A DNA stretch of 64,000 nucleotides, taken from Cavia porcellus. Its lineage: Eukaryota > Chordata > Mammalia > Rodentia > Caviidae. Shown in pieces: positions 1 through 11,680 of the stretch (its first letter is position 1; each line of letters opens with the position of its first letter). The DNA lies in assembly GCF_034190915.1 (NCBI RefSeq), contig NW_026947484.1, forward strand, positions 206,224,657-206,288,656, given 5' to 3'. A program made the position numbers and the translations under genes. Below the pieces are notes generated by a model, which saw only the letters and a program-made list of their open reading frames with translations, searched no databases and was not told the DNA's origin.

Positions 1-2784
1 AGCCTCTCGAGGTTTAATACGATGGAAAATGGATTCTTAAATTAGTAAGTTTTAGTAAAAATTTCCATCCTTGTACACAGTGGAGAGTTGTGCATGGATG
101 AGTGCATGTGTATGTGTTTGTATTTGTGTAGGAGTCTTTTTATATGGGTAAGATACAAATACAAAAATAACACAGAGGTATTCAGCAATCTATATCTCCT
201 CTGACTAGGCTAAGTCTTATAACAAAGATATTCCTTGCTGCTGTTTTTAAAAGAAAACTATAACCTCCTTTACTCTGAACAAGCTGCAAAATCTAGCATC
301 TTATTTTCTATCTTTGCTTAGTAACTTCTAGAGATATACAGTATCTGTTAATATATGCTAATATATTTGCATCCGTTTATCTATATGCATGTGATGCATG
401 ACTATCATATGAAGTTTACATGTATGCATAGTGGAAATAGTCTCGTCATGGAAACATAATACACACAAAAACACAGAAACATGCACATGAATTGTGTTTT
501 ATCTGGTTCAGCCTCCATAGCCAAATGGGGTTGTTCGGTTTGAGCTTCAGGTATTTGAGACAATCTGCTCTCAGAATCTTTGCAGCTGATTTAGAATGCA
601 AGCTGTCCAAACCTTCGCATTCTCATGCATTTAAAACAGAGCTGTAGTTTGAAATTTCTTCCATAGACCGACCTCTAGTGTTTCCGACTGACAAGCACAG
701 GAAGAAAGAGGCAAGGTAAGGCATTAGCTGGGGAGAGAAGCATTCTCAATCCCTTTGCACCGACATTTTGTAAGCTTATAGGCTAATTAATCAATTTCAT
801 TAAAAAAGAGAGAATGTTGCCATGGTATCATGAGGTGTGTGTACGCTGCCAGGTGAGAATTTCAAGATATTTTTATATCTTTAAATAAATTCTATTTTTT
901 TTCTTTGAATTGGCAAAGGCCTTAAAATTTCTCTGTTTTTAAAATGTGACTTGATGCAGTGTTTTCTGAGATTGAAGTACTAATTGAAATAGAGCTGCCT
1001 CTCTTCTTTGAGAAGAAATAAGATCACCTTAGGGGCTCTGTTTCAGTGCAAGATTTGATTAAAAGATCCATGGAGTTCATTTACCAGCCTGTCTTCAATG
1101 AAAGCACTCATACAAGAAGCTACTTATTTATTGCCAGGGACATGACCCAGAAGGAATTTTATCTATAATGTATGTAACATATGATTGGAAAGATTCAAAG
1201 TATTTCCAGGAATATATTTGAGTCTAGCATTTTCTTTCTCCACTGTAGCACAGAAATGTGTAGTGATGATGATAAAATAGGTGACATTTTGCTCTTGATG
1301 ATAGTTTTCTGAAAGTATCAAGGGAATTTGATATACCCAATTTCATTAAAAGAACTTGTTAATTACTTGAAGTAAAGAGTCCTTTCCCAAAGATGTCTTC
1401 TGACTCCTACTCATTAAAAATGTGGAAACAGGATGCAGTGTAGCTTTTGAATTAGATCAGAATGAAATCTTACTTTTTAAAGTAGACCAGGGATAACAAT
1501 AATACAGCTAGCCAGCCAGAACACCCTCCTGCATCTTATGAAGCATGTGAAAATATGTGCAGAATACTTCCTTCTCTTTTCTCTGCCTTTTTTTTTTATT
1601 TACTACAAAGTATTTTTGCTAGGAGGATTAGGAATCTTATTTAAAAAGGAAAAAATGAATACATGAACTCCATAAATGTGCATCTGCTTTTCATAAGGGG
1701 CACTGTGCCCTCCTCTGGGTATCATTTAAGCGTTGTTATTAATGTTCAACCTGTGGCTTAAATCACAGTGTTCATTTATAAGATATCCCCACCAGAAGGG
1801 TACACATTAGTGAAGACACCTCAGGCTTTTATCTGGCTCAGCACTGTTAAGTGATACTCCTGGATAAGCTCATATTTTCAAGGATAAAGGTGATATCCCA
1901 GCAATATAATCTACAAAGAACACCTCAGAAATGGAGTGCTTTTCAGTGCAAGAACCTTTTAGATCACCAACAGGAATTTTAATTTCCATTTTCAAACTGG
2001 CTATGTGGTTGCCTTGTGACTGACTCTGGCCACTCAACCTCTTGATACCTCTGTCCTCTTAGGTTGCACATGAGAACAGCAATCAGCACTGCTTGGCAGT
2101 GTGACCGCAGACAACCAGCCCAGCTGAGTGAAAATCCAGCTCTGCAGAATAAAATAGTTCTGTTTTCAGCTGTCTCCTGTAGTTAAAAAAAAAATCACAC
2201 AGTGCTTATCTTGGAATGCTGTTGAGTTTGACTGCTGTGACACTAGCTTTTGACTTAGAATGAAAATACTGTAAACTGTACTTTTGGCTAGAATGATTGA
2301 TACAGGTAAACTCTGCATTGTACAGTACTGTGCTTTGTCACAAAATGTGTGACCTTCAACTGCAGTTGCACAAAGCTGCAACTGTACAATGTAATCTCTA
2401 GGTCTTCTGCAACCTAAAGCATTCATCCAACTAGTTCTGAGGTCCCTTAAGCAGTAGTGGTTCAGCTAAGGACTGGAGACACTACTAAAATAATCCATTG
2501 TCCTCATGTTCAGGATTAAAAAACTTAAGAGTATATTGGGTGGAAGGACATAGAGAAGAGAAGAGTTTAAGTACACTGTTCATATATTTGGCTACTTTTT
2601 TTTTCTTTTTTAGATGTAGTCTCTCTGTGTATCACAGGTCGGCTCTGAACTTGCAATCCAACTCTTTCAATAGAGGGCCTATTTTAACTTAGGTTTGGAA
2701 TATAGGTTTACTGCAATCTTTTGTAATATGCAATCAATACAATCAATAGTTCTTTTGGCAAATGAGTTTCTTCTACCTAATATA
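1..2784. other. Anonymous AT-rich DNA, no gene seen
   Basis: No exon, long open frame or clear repeat is recognised. Around 2590-2665 a T-rich run is followed by a stretch resembling the reverse complement of the right half of a B1/7SL SINE, but it is too short and decayed for a separate call. The open frames here (under 90 codons) show no family motif. Confidence 0.6.
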
Positions 2785-3125
2785 GTCCATTTATACTGCT
2801 ACAAAAAAAAAAACTGAGTATTTTACAGACTATTCAGAAGTTTACTTTTATAGTTACAGAGGCTGAGAAGTCCAAAATCTTGGGCCAGCAGTTACAATGA
2901 CCTGTGAGGGTCTGCTTCCTGGTTCATAGATGATCTCATCTTTATGTGCTTAGTAGTAGGAAGAGAGAGGAGTACCTGCAGAGTTTCTTTTCTATGGACA
3001 CTAATGTCATTCATAAAGGCTCCATCTTTAGGGTCTAATTACCTTTCAATGACACTTTCCTCATCTCCAAATACTATGACATTCGGGATTAGGTTTCAGT
3101 ATGCAAATTTTAAGAGCAGGGAGCA
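2785..3125 (-). mobile_element. MLT1-like (ERVL-MaLR) LTR, decayed
   Basis: Read on the plus strand, this follows the reverse complement of an MLT1 LTR in order: a 'tactgctacaaaa' start, a 'ttacagaggctgagaagtcc' block, then a 'ctccaaatactatgacattc' block and a 'gggattaggtttcagtatg' block. These are hallmark segments of mammalian MaLR LTRs. It is strongly diverged and carries no coding sequence. No target-site duplication was identified. Confidence 0.7.
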
Positions 3126-4399
3126 AATTCAGTCTAGTAGTTCTTTTTCCAGTTACTTGAATAATACACCATAATGATATTCAGATATAGCTGGGACATA
3201 CATTCTCTGGATAAGGAAACATCTCTGCTGTGTTCTAAAAGGCAGGTCTGTGTTGGTGATGGAGAGTTTGGGGCTTCAGAGAAATGAGTACAGTGGGTCG
3301 ATGGCAGGAGACAATTTGGCATCTCTGTGGCTGTTTTATAGGCTCTGTGTTCAGCTTATACATAATGTAAACATTACATAGGGTTGAGAACAGTCTGTTT
3401 ATTGATGCACACAGGCAGAGACTTTCCCTAGGGTATGTAGAATGCACGTGACATGTGGAATGCTGAGTTTGCATGAGCCTGCTGAAAGATACAGAACATC
3501 ATATCTGCCAGAATGAACCTCTACTTACTATAAACCAGAAGGAACCAAGAGCACACTTTACTCTGGAAATTAGGAGGCCTGGTGGACATTCATGAAGTCA
3601 GCTGGCTGCTGGCTCTGAAGGCAGGTATAACTGTGTCTAAGCATCTTTCGACAGAGTTCATACACACTCATCTTTTCCATTTCCCATTATCAGATCTATA
3701 TCTGTTAAACATAGTTACAGAACCCCAGTTCCATGGCTCACTTTCAAAGCAGTTAGGAGTCTTGACTTGAAATTGCACTAATTCACCCATAAATGCAGTA
3801 GGTCAATGTTTCCTTATTTTGGAAGAAGATGTATCTGAGACTGGTATAATCTCAGGCAGAAAAGACAGTTCACTTTCATTTTCATAATTCTACTCAGAAA
3901 AGTGGTGACTTTTTTCTTTGACAATTACATTTTACTTTCTCATAAAGAAAATGAAGCTAAATTTGCATGTTGTCATGTCTTACCTTGCTATTTTGTATAT
4001 ACTGTCCTGGGCCTTGTGCCAGGAGTCAAGACATTGGTCTTTGGTTGGGAGTCTGTGTTTCTGGGTGCAGAGTCTTACAGTGGGATGTTCATGGGGTAAG
4101 GGATCAGGGTTTCCAGCGGACCAGGCAGTCTCTCCCTGGGAGAATCAGAAAAACAAACAGACAGTCCTGGCAGGCTGGGGACAGGCACTGGGCCTACTTT
4201 CAGCCCAATGAGAGTTGTTTAAATGGTTGTCACTGAACCTCCATGCCTCAGTGGTCTTCACTTCTCACTGAAATCAATTCATTGATTTCTGCCTCATCTT
4301 CCTTATAAGTTCCAATGGGGTAGTGATTTAAAATACAGTAAAATAAAAAGCCTGGAAAAATCTCGGTGGGAATTAGCATATATACCTCATACCTCAGGC
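3126..4399. other. Anonymous DNA
   Basis: Several overlapping open frames of 62-97 codons lie at 3582-4236 in different frames. None has a recognisable domain, and their overlap in all three frames indicates a chance lack of stops rather than a gene. No repeat family is recognised. Confidence 0.5.
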
Positions 4400-4755
4400 A
4401 TTATGGCTGTCCTTTCTGATTACAGATACAAATACAAAAATACCACAGGATGGATGGCTAATAAATAGTAGAAATTTATTACTCACAATTCTGGAGATCA
4501 AGTGCCCATAACTTCAGTGTCTAATGAAGATCTACTGCTTTAGGTAGCTGCCTCCCTATGTAACATATACGAGGGAAGGGATGAAAGAACTCTCTGGGAT
4601 TTTTGTTGTATAAAGGCTCCAAACTCATTCATGAATGCTTTTCTCTTATTACCTAATCATTTCCACAAAGCCTACCTCCTAATGAGATCATCTTGGTGAT
4701 TAGAGTTTCCATATATGAATTTTGAAGGGAAAAAATATTTAGACCATAGCAGTTA
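4400..4755 (-). mobile_element. MLT1-like (ERVL-MaLR) LTR, decayed
   Basis: Same architecture as the copy near 2.8 kb: 'aatttattactcacaattctggag', then the 'acctaatcatttccacaaagcc' region, and 'tccatatatgaattttga' close to the end at 'accatagca'. It is an old solo LTR in reverse orientation without open frames. Confidence 0.75.
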
Positions 4756-5729
4756 TATTAGATTAAAGCTTCAAAGACCATTATTATTTAAGTAACTTAC
4801 CAATTATTTTTATAGATAATTGATTATAAAAATATCAGAACTTTATAAAGCATTTAGAAATTATTGCCTTTTGGTAACATTTTGAAATCCATTACACTTT
4901 TTATGGCCATTAAAACTCAGGGGATGCTGAGAATGGTGGCCTGAGGAATTCTGCTTTTTAAAATTGAGGGCCATATAGTAAATATTTTTATGATCTGTGG
5001 AGAATAAATTTGCCATCATCCTCACTCAGCCATACTGTTGTACTATGAAAGTAGCCATACAAAATTTGTTACCTAAGGGAAGGATATCTTCCAATAAAAT
5101 TTTATTGACACAAACAGGAATTGAGCTGAACTTGTCTCATAAAATAACATAGTTTGCCACCTCCAGCCTCAGCCTAGTTTCCAGGGTGTGGGGAATGTAC
5201 CCAAAAGAAAATGAATTGGAATATTCAGTTGTGTGACTGTAAACACGGGACAGTGAACTGATTGTGTTTGACCAAGTTTGCAGTTTTTGCATGTAATATA
5301 AATGGTTTAGTAGATGCAGGTCAGGTAATCTATGGTATTTTAAGGGAGTGATTATCTAGACCCTCAGCTGGGTAAACAAAAGAATAGGAATATAAGTGGA
5401 ATGAAGGCGAAAACATGGTTGGAATCAATGGTTTGTTGAAGTCAAGAAATCTTGAAATGGGAATAGTTGTTTGAATATGGCAGCAGAATGAATGATGGTC
5501 ATCACAAGTGGCATGCTTGAACTTTCTGGATGAGGTTCAGGTATAGTCAGTGAGTTGGAGGTAGAAGTGAGATGGAGAGAAAATCTAACTAGAGGCAAAA
5601 AGGATAAATAACAAAGGAGCCAGAATGCTGAGTGGCTCACTCAGGTGGATCCTGAAATCACTAAGGATGTTGAATAGAGTAGTAATAGAGAAAAGAAAAG
5701 GGAAATTATTTTCAAATAAAAAGCAATTC
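4756..5729. other. Anonymous DNA
   Basis: Nothing recognised. A purine-rich G/A segment at about 5400-5640 gives a 71-codon open frame on the minus strand without any recognisable motif. Confidence 0.5.
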
Positions 5730-6235
5730 CAGATCATACATAAAAATTATACACATTTATGAGGCGTTTCAGTAGAAGTATACAGAGTGTAATATTCAAG
5801 TCAGGGTACACAGGTTTATCACCTGAAGCCATAAGCACTTCTTTATGATTAAAGTATTCAAAATCTCTACCGTTGTTAAAAATACTTGATACATTGTCAT
5901 CATCTATGACCATCAGACTGTGCAATAGAACATTACAAGTTTTTCCCATCTAACTCTAAATACCCATTGATTAACCTTTCCCTAACCCCTCAGCTCTTAC
6001 CTTTCCCAGCCTCCTGTAACCATTATTCTTTCCTCAACTTCTAGGAAGTCAACTATTTTACATTCTACACATGAGTGACAGAATGTGATACTTATATCAT
6101 AATAGCTTCCAATTCTACCCATGTTGTTGAAAAATAGGATTTCATTCATCTTTATGGCTGAATAGTATTTCATGGTAAACATGCACCAGATTTTTAACAA
6201 ACTATCCTGTGACATGTTAAGAAATGGTTGCACAG
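5730..6235 (-). mobile_element. Old L1 (L1M-type) 3' UTR and ORF2 end
   Basis: The plus-strand text matches the reverse complement of the terminal kilobase of an old mammalian L1. It has the 'actgtgcaatagaacatta' block, the C-rich 'aacccctcag' block, the 'gtaaccattattctttcct' block, and 'tttatggctgaatagtatttc', which encodes the very end of ORF2. It is far more diverged than the young L1s at 27 and 61 kb, so it belongs to an earlier L1 wave. Confidence 0.8.
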
Positions 6236-6244
6236 CACAAGGTA

Positions 6245-7160
6245 AGCAAGTGAAACTTCATCTTCATTCCCAGATATTCCCCATCTCTGGCATTACTGCC
6301 TGAGCTTCACCTCCAGTTGGACTGGGGTGACATTAGATTCTCATGGGAGCATGAACCCTACTGTGAACTACACACGTGAGAGAGCTGGGTTGCATGCTGT
6401 TAGTGGAAATCTAATGCCTGGTGGTCTGAGCTGGAGGAGGAGTAGTGATGCTAATGCTAGGGAGTGGCTGCAAACACACACTGACATTAACAGAGAGTTT
6501 TGGCTGCACAGGGCCATAGCAGAGTTACACCAAAACTCTCCTGATAAGCATCAAGTGACCACTAAGCTGCATATGGTGGAAGACTTTGCGATGGCAGGTA
6601 AGTTGATGTACTTCAGCTGTAAAGCTGTATCTGGTGGTAGAGTTTACACTGGAGTCTGACACTTATTTTAGACTATGTGTGGCCCACCCAATATTTCATT
6701 GATTACTTCTGTGTGTGCCTCATCCCCATACTGTGCCCTTGTCTCAATCACAATTTTGGTAAACCCCTGCAAGCTAATCCTAGCCAAACTGAGTAAAACA
6801 CTCCAAAACAACAACAACAACAACATCAACAGCAAAACAAGTGAAACACCACTAGAGAACTTTGAAAGCAGGGAAATACTCTAACTGCCAATAAAAAGAA
6901 ACCTACGTTTAAAGGAAGAGTCTTAGTTAAATTACTGATCCATTGCAACAGGTGATTCACATTCTCTAAGCCTGCTTCATAAAACATGAGGTGACCAGCT
7001 ATCCAGGAAAGCTATAGAACCTTCAAAACTTCTTCAACACGTGAAACAAATGACCTCCATTAAAATGGTAGTCTTTGGAGATTTTTAAAAGAAAAACAAT
7101 AAACTTGAAGATCAGAAGCAACTATTAAAGGCCACACCATCATCAAATGTGCTTGCAAAG
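6245..7160 (+). mobile_element. hAT transposon (Charlie/ZBED5-like), 5' part
   Basis: This is the 5' non-coding region and start of the transposase gene of a hAT element. An imperfect ~87-bp hairpin lies at 6331-6417. A (CAA)n-like run at 6808-6835 follows. From about 6930 the broken frame reads like a BED-type zinc-finger region ('ATGDSHS', later 'FKRKT' and 'DQKQLLKAT'). The 5' terminal inverted repeat is missing: the element starts inside its 5' leader, directly after the L1 fragment. The gene is cut at 7160 by an L1-derived insertion and resumes at 7919. It is dead, with several stops and shifts. Confidence 0.75.
6808..6835. repeat. (CAA)n run
   Basis: A short imperfect run of CAA triplets within the hAT element. 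It appears to be part of the ancestral element rather than a new microsatellite, because the surrounding text follows the element in order. Confidence 0.6.
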
Positions 7161-7918
7161 AGAACATTATTCTTTTTTTTAATAAAACCTAACAAAACAA
7201 AACAGAATAAAGTCAATGAAAACAAAGAAGTAAAATTGGTACAGAACTTCAAAGAAGTATTAATAGCAAAATAATAATGACCACTTATCTGTTATCTTCA
7301 CAATAGGTATCCATTCCATCAAACAGCAAAATCAAAACAAAAGAAAATTAAATTAATTGAAACAAAATATTGAATAAAGCAAAATAATTAATTGGAACAA
7401 AACCAAACTGTGAGAACAATATTGGACCTCAAAACAAGACAGAAAGAAATCACCCATATGTGCCACATTTCATACTGTTATCATCCCAAATGATCACTGG
7501 CCCCACGCCTGAAAAGTCAACCAAATAATACAAGCATTGAGTTGCTTTTTGTCCTTCAATTACTATCAACTCATCCTGTCCTCTAAATAAGCCAGTTGCT
7601 TACAGTAGTGGTGGGGCCTTGATTGTTAGGCTGTGAACTAGTAGGCTAATGGGAGGTGCTATCTGACTTCTCTCTTCCTGGGCATCACATATCTTACACA
7701 GCATTCTAGAAAGGCTGGCTATTTGGCTTCTTGGTGGGTTCCTCTTAGTCTCAGTATGGCTTGTTCTTAGATTGTACTTACTTCTCCTTTCCTGGGCTCT
7801 GCACAGCTTACCAGAAAAGCTGGCTATTTGGTTTCTTGGTTGGCTCCTCCCAGCACGGCAGATTCTTGGGAGGCCTTGAATTCTGTCTTTCTGAGCCCCA
7901 CATCAGAGCATCATTCTT
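7161..7918 (-). mobile_element. ORF-less L1-derived element, TSD-bounded
   Basis: A 730-bp insertion (7175-7904) flanked by a near-perfect 14-bp duplication: agaacattattctt at 7161-7174 and agagcatcattctt at 7905-7918. On the plus strand it starts with poly-T, as expected for a minus-strand retroposon. At 7175-7500 it has the same A/C-rich units as the L1/HAL1 3' UTRs elsewhere in this window. The 5' half (7500-7904) holds two direct copies of a ~114-bp unit beginning near 7666 and 7780, like L1 5' UTR monomers. It contains neither ORF1 nor ORF2. It interrupts the hAT transposase, so it is younger than that transposon. Confidence 0.7.
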
Positions 7919-9310
7919 TGTGGCTAAATACATTGCTAAAGCTAAGATGCCCTTTATTATTGAAGAAGAGTTTATTCTGCCTGCACCTAAGGACATTTGT
8001 CATGAACTTTTAGAAGAGCCTGTAGCTCCAAAGGTGACACGAATTGCTCTTTTGATTGGGACCATCATTGATGAATTGATGAAATAGCAGAGGATATTGA
8101 GGCACAATCATTGGAGGTGATTAATGAGTCACCAGGGTATGAAATCCAGGTTGACAAGTATACTGATGTTGACAACAGTGGAATAATGCTTGCTTTTGTA
8201 TGATATATTTTTAGAACAATGAACATGAAGTTGTGTCATATGTACTTTTGTGACCAATCAACACCAAAGCTGCAGAATTATTCAGGTTTTTGAATGTTTA
8301 CATTTCAGGAAAACTGGATCAGTTATCTTGTATTAATATATTCATGGATGGAGCAGCTGCCATGATATGGTGGGCTTCTAGTTTCACTGCTCAGCTCAAA
8401 GAGGTCACTTCTAAACATGAGTCTGCATACTGTGTTATCCAAGAGAAATGCTGGATAGTAAAAAAAAGTTACCTGAACTTAACAGTGTTTTGTAGGATGT
8501 GATTAAAATTATCAGCAATATTAAACTACATTTCTTCATGTGAGGAGATCGACCCAGAGCACACAGGTCTTCTCTTATACACAGGTGTGTGTGACTTCCA
8601 AAAGGCAGATCACTGACCAGAGTTTTTGAGGTATAATAGCCATTCCAAAAATCTCTTTTTAGAAACACTCACTACTTGTAATACATTTTGGGGATACAGA
8701 ATAGGTCCCAAAGCTTGCTTACTTACATTACATAGTCCACTTGCTCAATGAATTCAACCTGTTTCTTCAGGAAAAAGCAACTGTGATCAAGTTATCAAAT
8801 AAAGTGGCTGCATTCAAAGGCAAACTGGAATTATGGGGGTGATGAATGGTGTTGAGATTGTGATGTGTTTCAAACATTAGTGGAGATTTTGAAAGAGAGA
8901 ATCAGGGCATTCTCTCTCCCAGCTTGTGCATGATCAAATCAAGGTAAATAGCTGGTCAAATCAGTTTTCAATTTTAGTACACATGCTACCAAACCGAACA
9001 CTCAAATCAGCTTTCAAAAGAGTTGTAAAATTACTTTCCAACCACAAACGACCTCCAAACTAGGAAGGAATGGACCTGGGATCCGTTTGTGATTAAAAGG
9101 CGAATCCACTTTGTGCTTGAAGATGATAAACTGCTTGAGACTGCAAATGATGATTGTCTTTAAAACATTTTTGAGACAACTTTAAATGGCCATATATCCT
9201 TGATTAGAGTCAAGGCAAAATATCACGAGATTGCCACAAAAGCACTGAAAAGTCTGTTTCGATTTCTAACATGCTATCTTTGTCAAGAAGCTTTTTTTTC
9301 TCTCACAGTT
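7919..9310 (+). pseudogene. hAT transposase fossil (ZBED5/SCAND3-like)
   Basis: This is the main body of a hAT-superfamily transposase, which cuts and pastes its own DNA using an RNase-H-like catalytic core and a C-terminal dimerisation region. In frame at 7890-8087 the text reads 'FFVAKYIAKAKMPFIIEEEF', then 'LPAPKDICHELLEE'. At 8290-8390 it reads 'YISGKLDQLSCINIFMDGAA', the region of a conserved aspartate in this family. The end (9260-9310) reads 'FRFLTCYLCQEAFF', matching the C-terminal dimerisation motif. Stops and shifts occur throughout, so no active enzyme is possible. Relatives of this lineage were domesticated in mammals (ZBED5, SCAND3/ZBED9, FAM200), but those genes are intact and this copy is not. 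The N-terminal part lies before 7160. Confidence 0.75.
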
Positions 9311-9598
9311 ATACTAACCTAAACAAGATTATAGGGACATATTCAGCACATGTTGTCTATTCCTGTGTCTCAGTACCCCCAAATGGAACTGTCTGCTGCA
9401 GGAGATCAAGGTTCTCAGTGATTCTGCATTGGCATGAGTTGTACAATTATTTGATTATATAGTTGATTGATAGAAATAAAGTACACCATAAATGTGATGT
9501 ACTTGAGTCATCCTGAAACGACACTCCTCAAATATGAAAACAAATTTCTTCCACAAAACTGTTCCTTTGTGCCAAAAAACTGCTCCACTGGGATTACT
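9311..9598 (+). mobile_element. hAT transposon, 3' non-coding end
   Basis: This follows directly after the transposase C-terminus. It carries the family's 3' leader text ('gcatgagttgtacaattatt', 'agaaataaagtacacc', 'cttgagtcatcctgaaac') and ends in a decayed terminal inverted repeat near 'tttgtgccaaaaaactgctc'. The order and spacing match the 3' end of the element whose 5' part starts at 6245, so the two ends belong to one insertion. Confidence 0.7.
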
Positions 9599-9599
9599 G

Positions 9600-9766
9600 A
9601 TTTATTGCATTCTCTAGGTTGCATCCTCAGATCAGAAGCACTGCTGCAGAAGTAGCCCAATCTAGTACTACTACAGTAGAAATTCCTGGGGTTGGGGTCA
9701 GAAAAAATTTTTTAAAAGCCCTAATATGTTTTGAGGCATACCCTCAAGTTTGAGATCCACTGCTTT
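9600..9766 (+). mobile_element. MER5-like non-autonomous hAT remnant
   Basis: The segment resembles the right part of a MER5-type element: 'agatcagaagcactgctgc', 'cctggggttggggtcagaaa', and the terminal repeat 'caagtttgagatccactgc'. MER5 elements are non-coding hAT derivatives mobilised by Charlie transposases. It lies directly beside the larger hAT element. Confidence 0.45.
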
Positions 9767-10930
9767 GAGCAGTTATGAATTCCTCCATTATCTCTTTAAT
9801 TACTTTAAAAGTGTTTTTTACTCTAAAAAAATAAATATAAAGGCAAAGAATATCCCCAACCCCAAGCCACTAAACATCATTGCCTTCCACGGTGGCAAAT
9901 GGTAGTGACAGAGAGTGCAACCTTGGGATCTGATTCTGGGTACTTCTGCCACATACCAATGCCTCTGGTTTTGTCTTGTTTTCTGTGACAGTGGAGAATG
10001 TTTTTAGCAGACTGATGACTGTGAAGTCCAAGTGCCTGTGATGACAAGGTGCTAGCAGGTTCACAGTCATGACCTCTCATTGCAATGGAACCATTGGAGA
10101 CAATGCTTTTGCTATTTGGGTAGAGATGTTGGTTCAAAAAGCAGATCTGCTCTTGGAGCAATCTTAAGTGTCTTGGTGCATGTCTCAAGGTCTAGATCTA
10201 GAATGGCTTATCTATGGCTTCTTTGGGTGGATGCCCCATTTATGTCATCTAATCCTACTGTCCTTTATGATTAGACTTGATTAGATGCTAAAGCATTTTA
10301 AAGAGCAATATAAAGAACCACAGATATATACCAGACATACTGATTCTTACGAATCCTGTTGCCTTCTGTTTCTCTCAACTGTCCCACATCTCCTGTGCTG
10401 TGTTGAATATCAGAGCTAAGAAAGATGAAGAAAGGGAAGGTCCTTTTGCCCTGGTCTCAGCCCACAGAAGGGGTCCAATAGCCTTTCACTCTTGTGCTTT
10501 TAGTCTTGCTTCATGAATTGAGTAGTTTTGGTGAATAACAACTTTTTCTTCTCTAAGAAAGGAAGTGACCATTTCCTTTTCACCGGTTCTGATAGTGGAA
10601 AGAATTTCTGTGTCTGCTCCATAAAGTGTGATACAATCCATGCTGTGATTCATATATTTAGGCTTCATGATGTGCATGTTCTATAAAGGTGGGTTGCTTT
10701 CCTTCTCTAAAGTTATAAACAAGTTAGGGGAGGTAACTTGACTGTTGGGAAAGAATGGGGAGTTCTAACAAATTTTCAGACACCCAGTGGTATTTGGTTG
10801 GGTTTTGAGATGCAGGCCTGATTGCCTGCATCAGCAATGATGGAACAATCCCCAGAACAGATTTCAGTGCCAGCCCCTACTTGCAAAGATGCCTATTTGA
10901 GCCAGTTCTTCAATAAAAAAGACATTTATT
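9767..10930. other. Anonymous DNA
   Basis: No exon or recognised repeat. Overlapping open frames of 63-103 codons on both strands around 9870-10274 lack motifs. Confidence 0.5.
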
Positions 10931-10934
10931 TTCT

Positions 10935-11092
10935 CACTTATTTTCTTTTTTCATCTTTTTGGGGCAAAGTTTCACTAAGAAGTGCAAGATGGCCTTGAAC
11001 TCACTTTATAGCCCAGGATGGCCTCAAACTTGTGGTGATCTACCGCCTCAGACTCTTAAGCACTCGGATTAAATGTGTGCATCACCAAAGTT
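10935..11092 (-). mobile_element. B1-like (7SL-derived) SINE
   Basis: Reverse complement of a B1 monomer. A T-rich start (the A-tail) precedes a 'gtttcacta' block, 'ccttgaactcactttatagc', 'ccaggatggcctcaaacttg' and the end 'gtgtgcatcaccaaagttgg'. It is about 150 bp and moderately diverged. Confidence 0.8.
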
Positions 11093-11320
11093 GGCCATTC
11101 TCAGACTTCTTGTAGCCAAGTCTGCTTTTCACTTTCCTGTGCTCTTTTCCCACTTGCCTTCTTACGATCATTCCTTTCAGTTTTACCAGACTGATGGAAA
11201 TGCTCGAAGTAGTGTTTTCAAAATATATATTTTAGTGAATGCAACTATGATGGTAAAATGGCAGGTATCTTGCTTCAGATATTTCCAATATGGATTCAAA
11301 TAAATGTGCAAAATAAATAG

Positions 11321-11680
11321 TCTTAGTCACTTTCTTGTTGCTAAGACACAATACCCAACACCCACAATGTAAAGGAGGAGAGATACATCATGGCTCATAG
11401 TTTGTACAGATTGTAGTTTATAGCTGGCTGGCTGCAAGGAAGGGTGACATGGCAGAAAAAAGCCGAGGAGAACTGCTTTTGGCATGGCAGAAGGAAAGCA
11501 GAAAATGTGAAAGAAAGGACCTAGAAGGAAGATAAACCCTGTAGTCCCTGCATTCTGCCTAGTGAACCACTTCCTAACACGAAGTTAGCTATGTACCTCA
11601 ATAATACAATCAACTTTCAAAAGCTTACTTATAAGCATTTGAGGTTCTTGGGGGAACATTTATAACATATGTCATTCATC
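11321..11680 (-). mobile_element. MaLR-type LTR (rodent MT/ORR1/MLT1-like)
   Basis: It opens with 'cttagtcactttcttgttgc' and the 'gacacaatacc' block, followed by 'atcatggctcatagtttgta', a 'ggcatggcagaaggaaagc' segment, and 'cctaacacgaagtt', ending near 'cttgggggaacattt'. This is the reverse complement of a MaLR LTR. It is younger-looking than the MLT1 copies near 2.8 and 4.4 kb. Confidence 0.75.

Noticed and set aside
7666..7894. Part of the hAT transposon leader
   Set aside because: I first read 7500-7904 as transposon leader, but the 14-bp duplications at 7161 and 7905 place it inside the L1-derived insertion.
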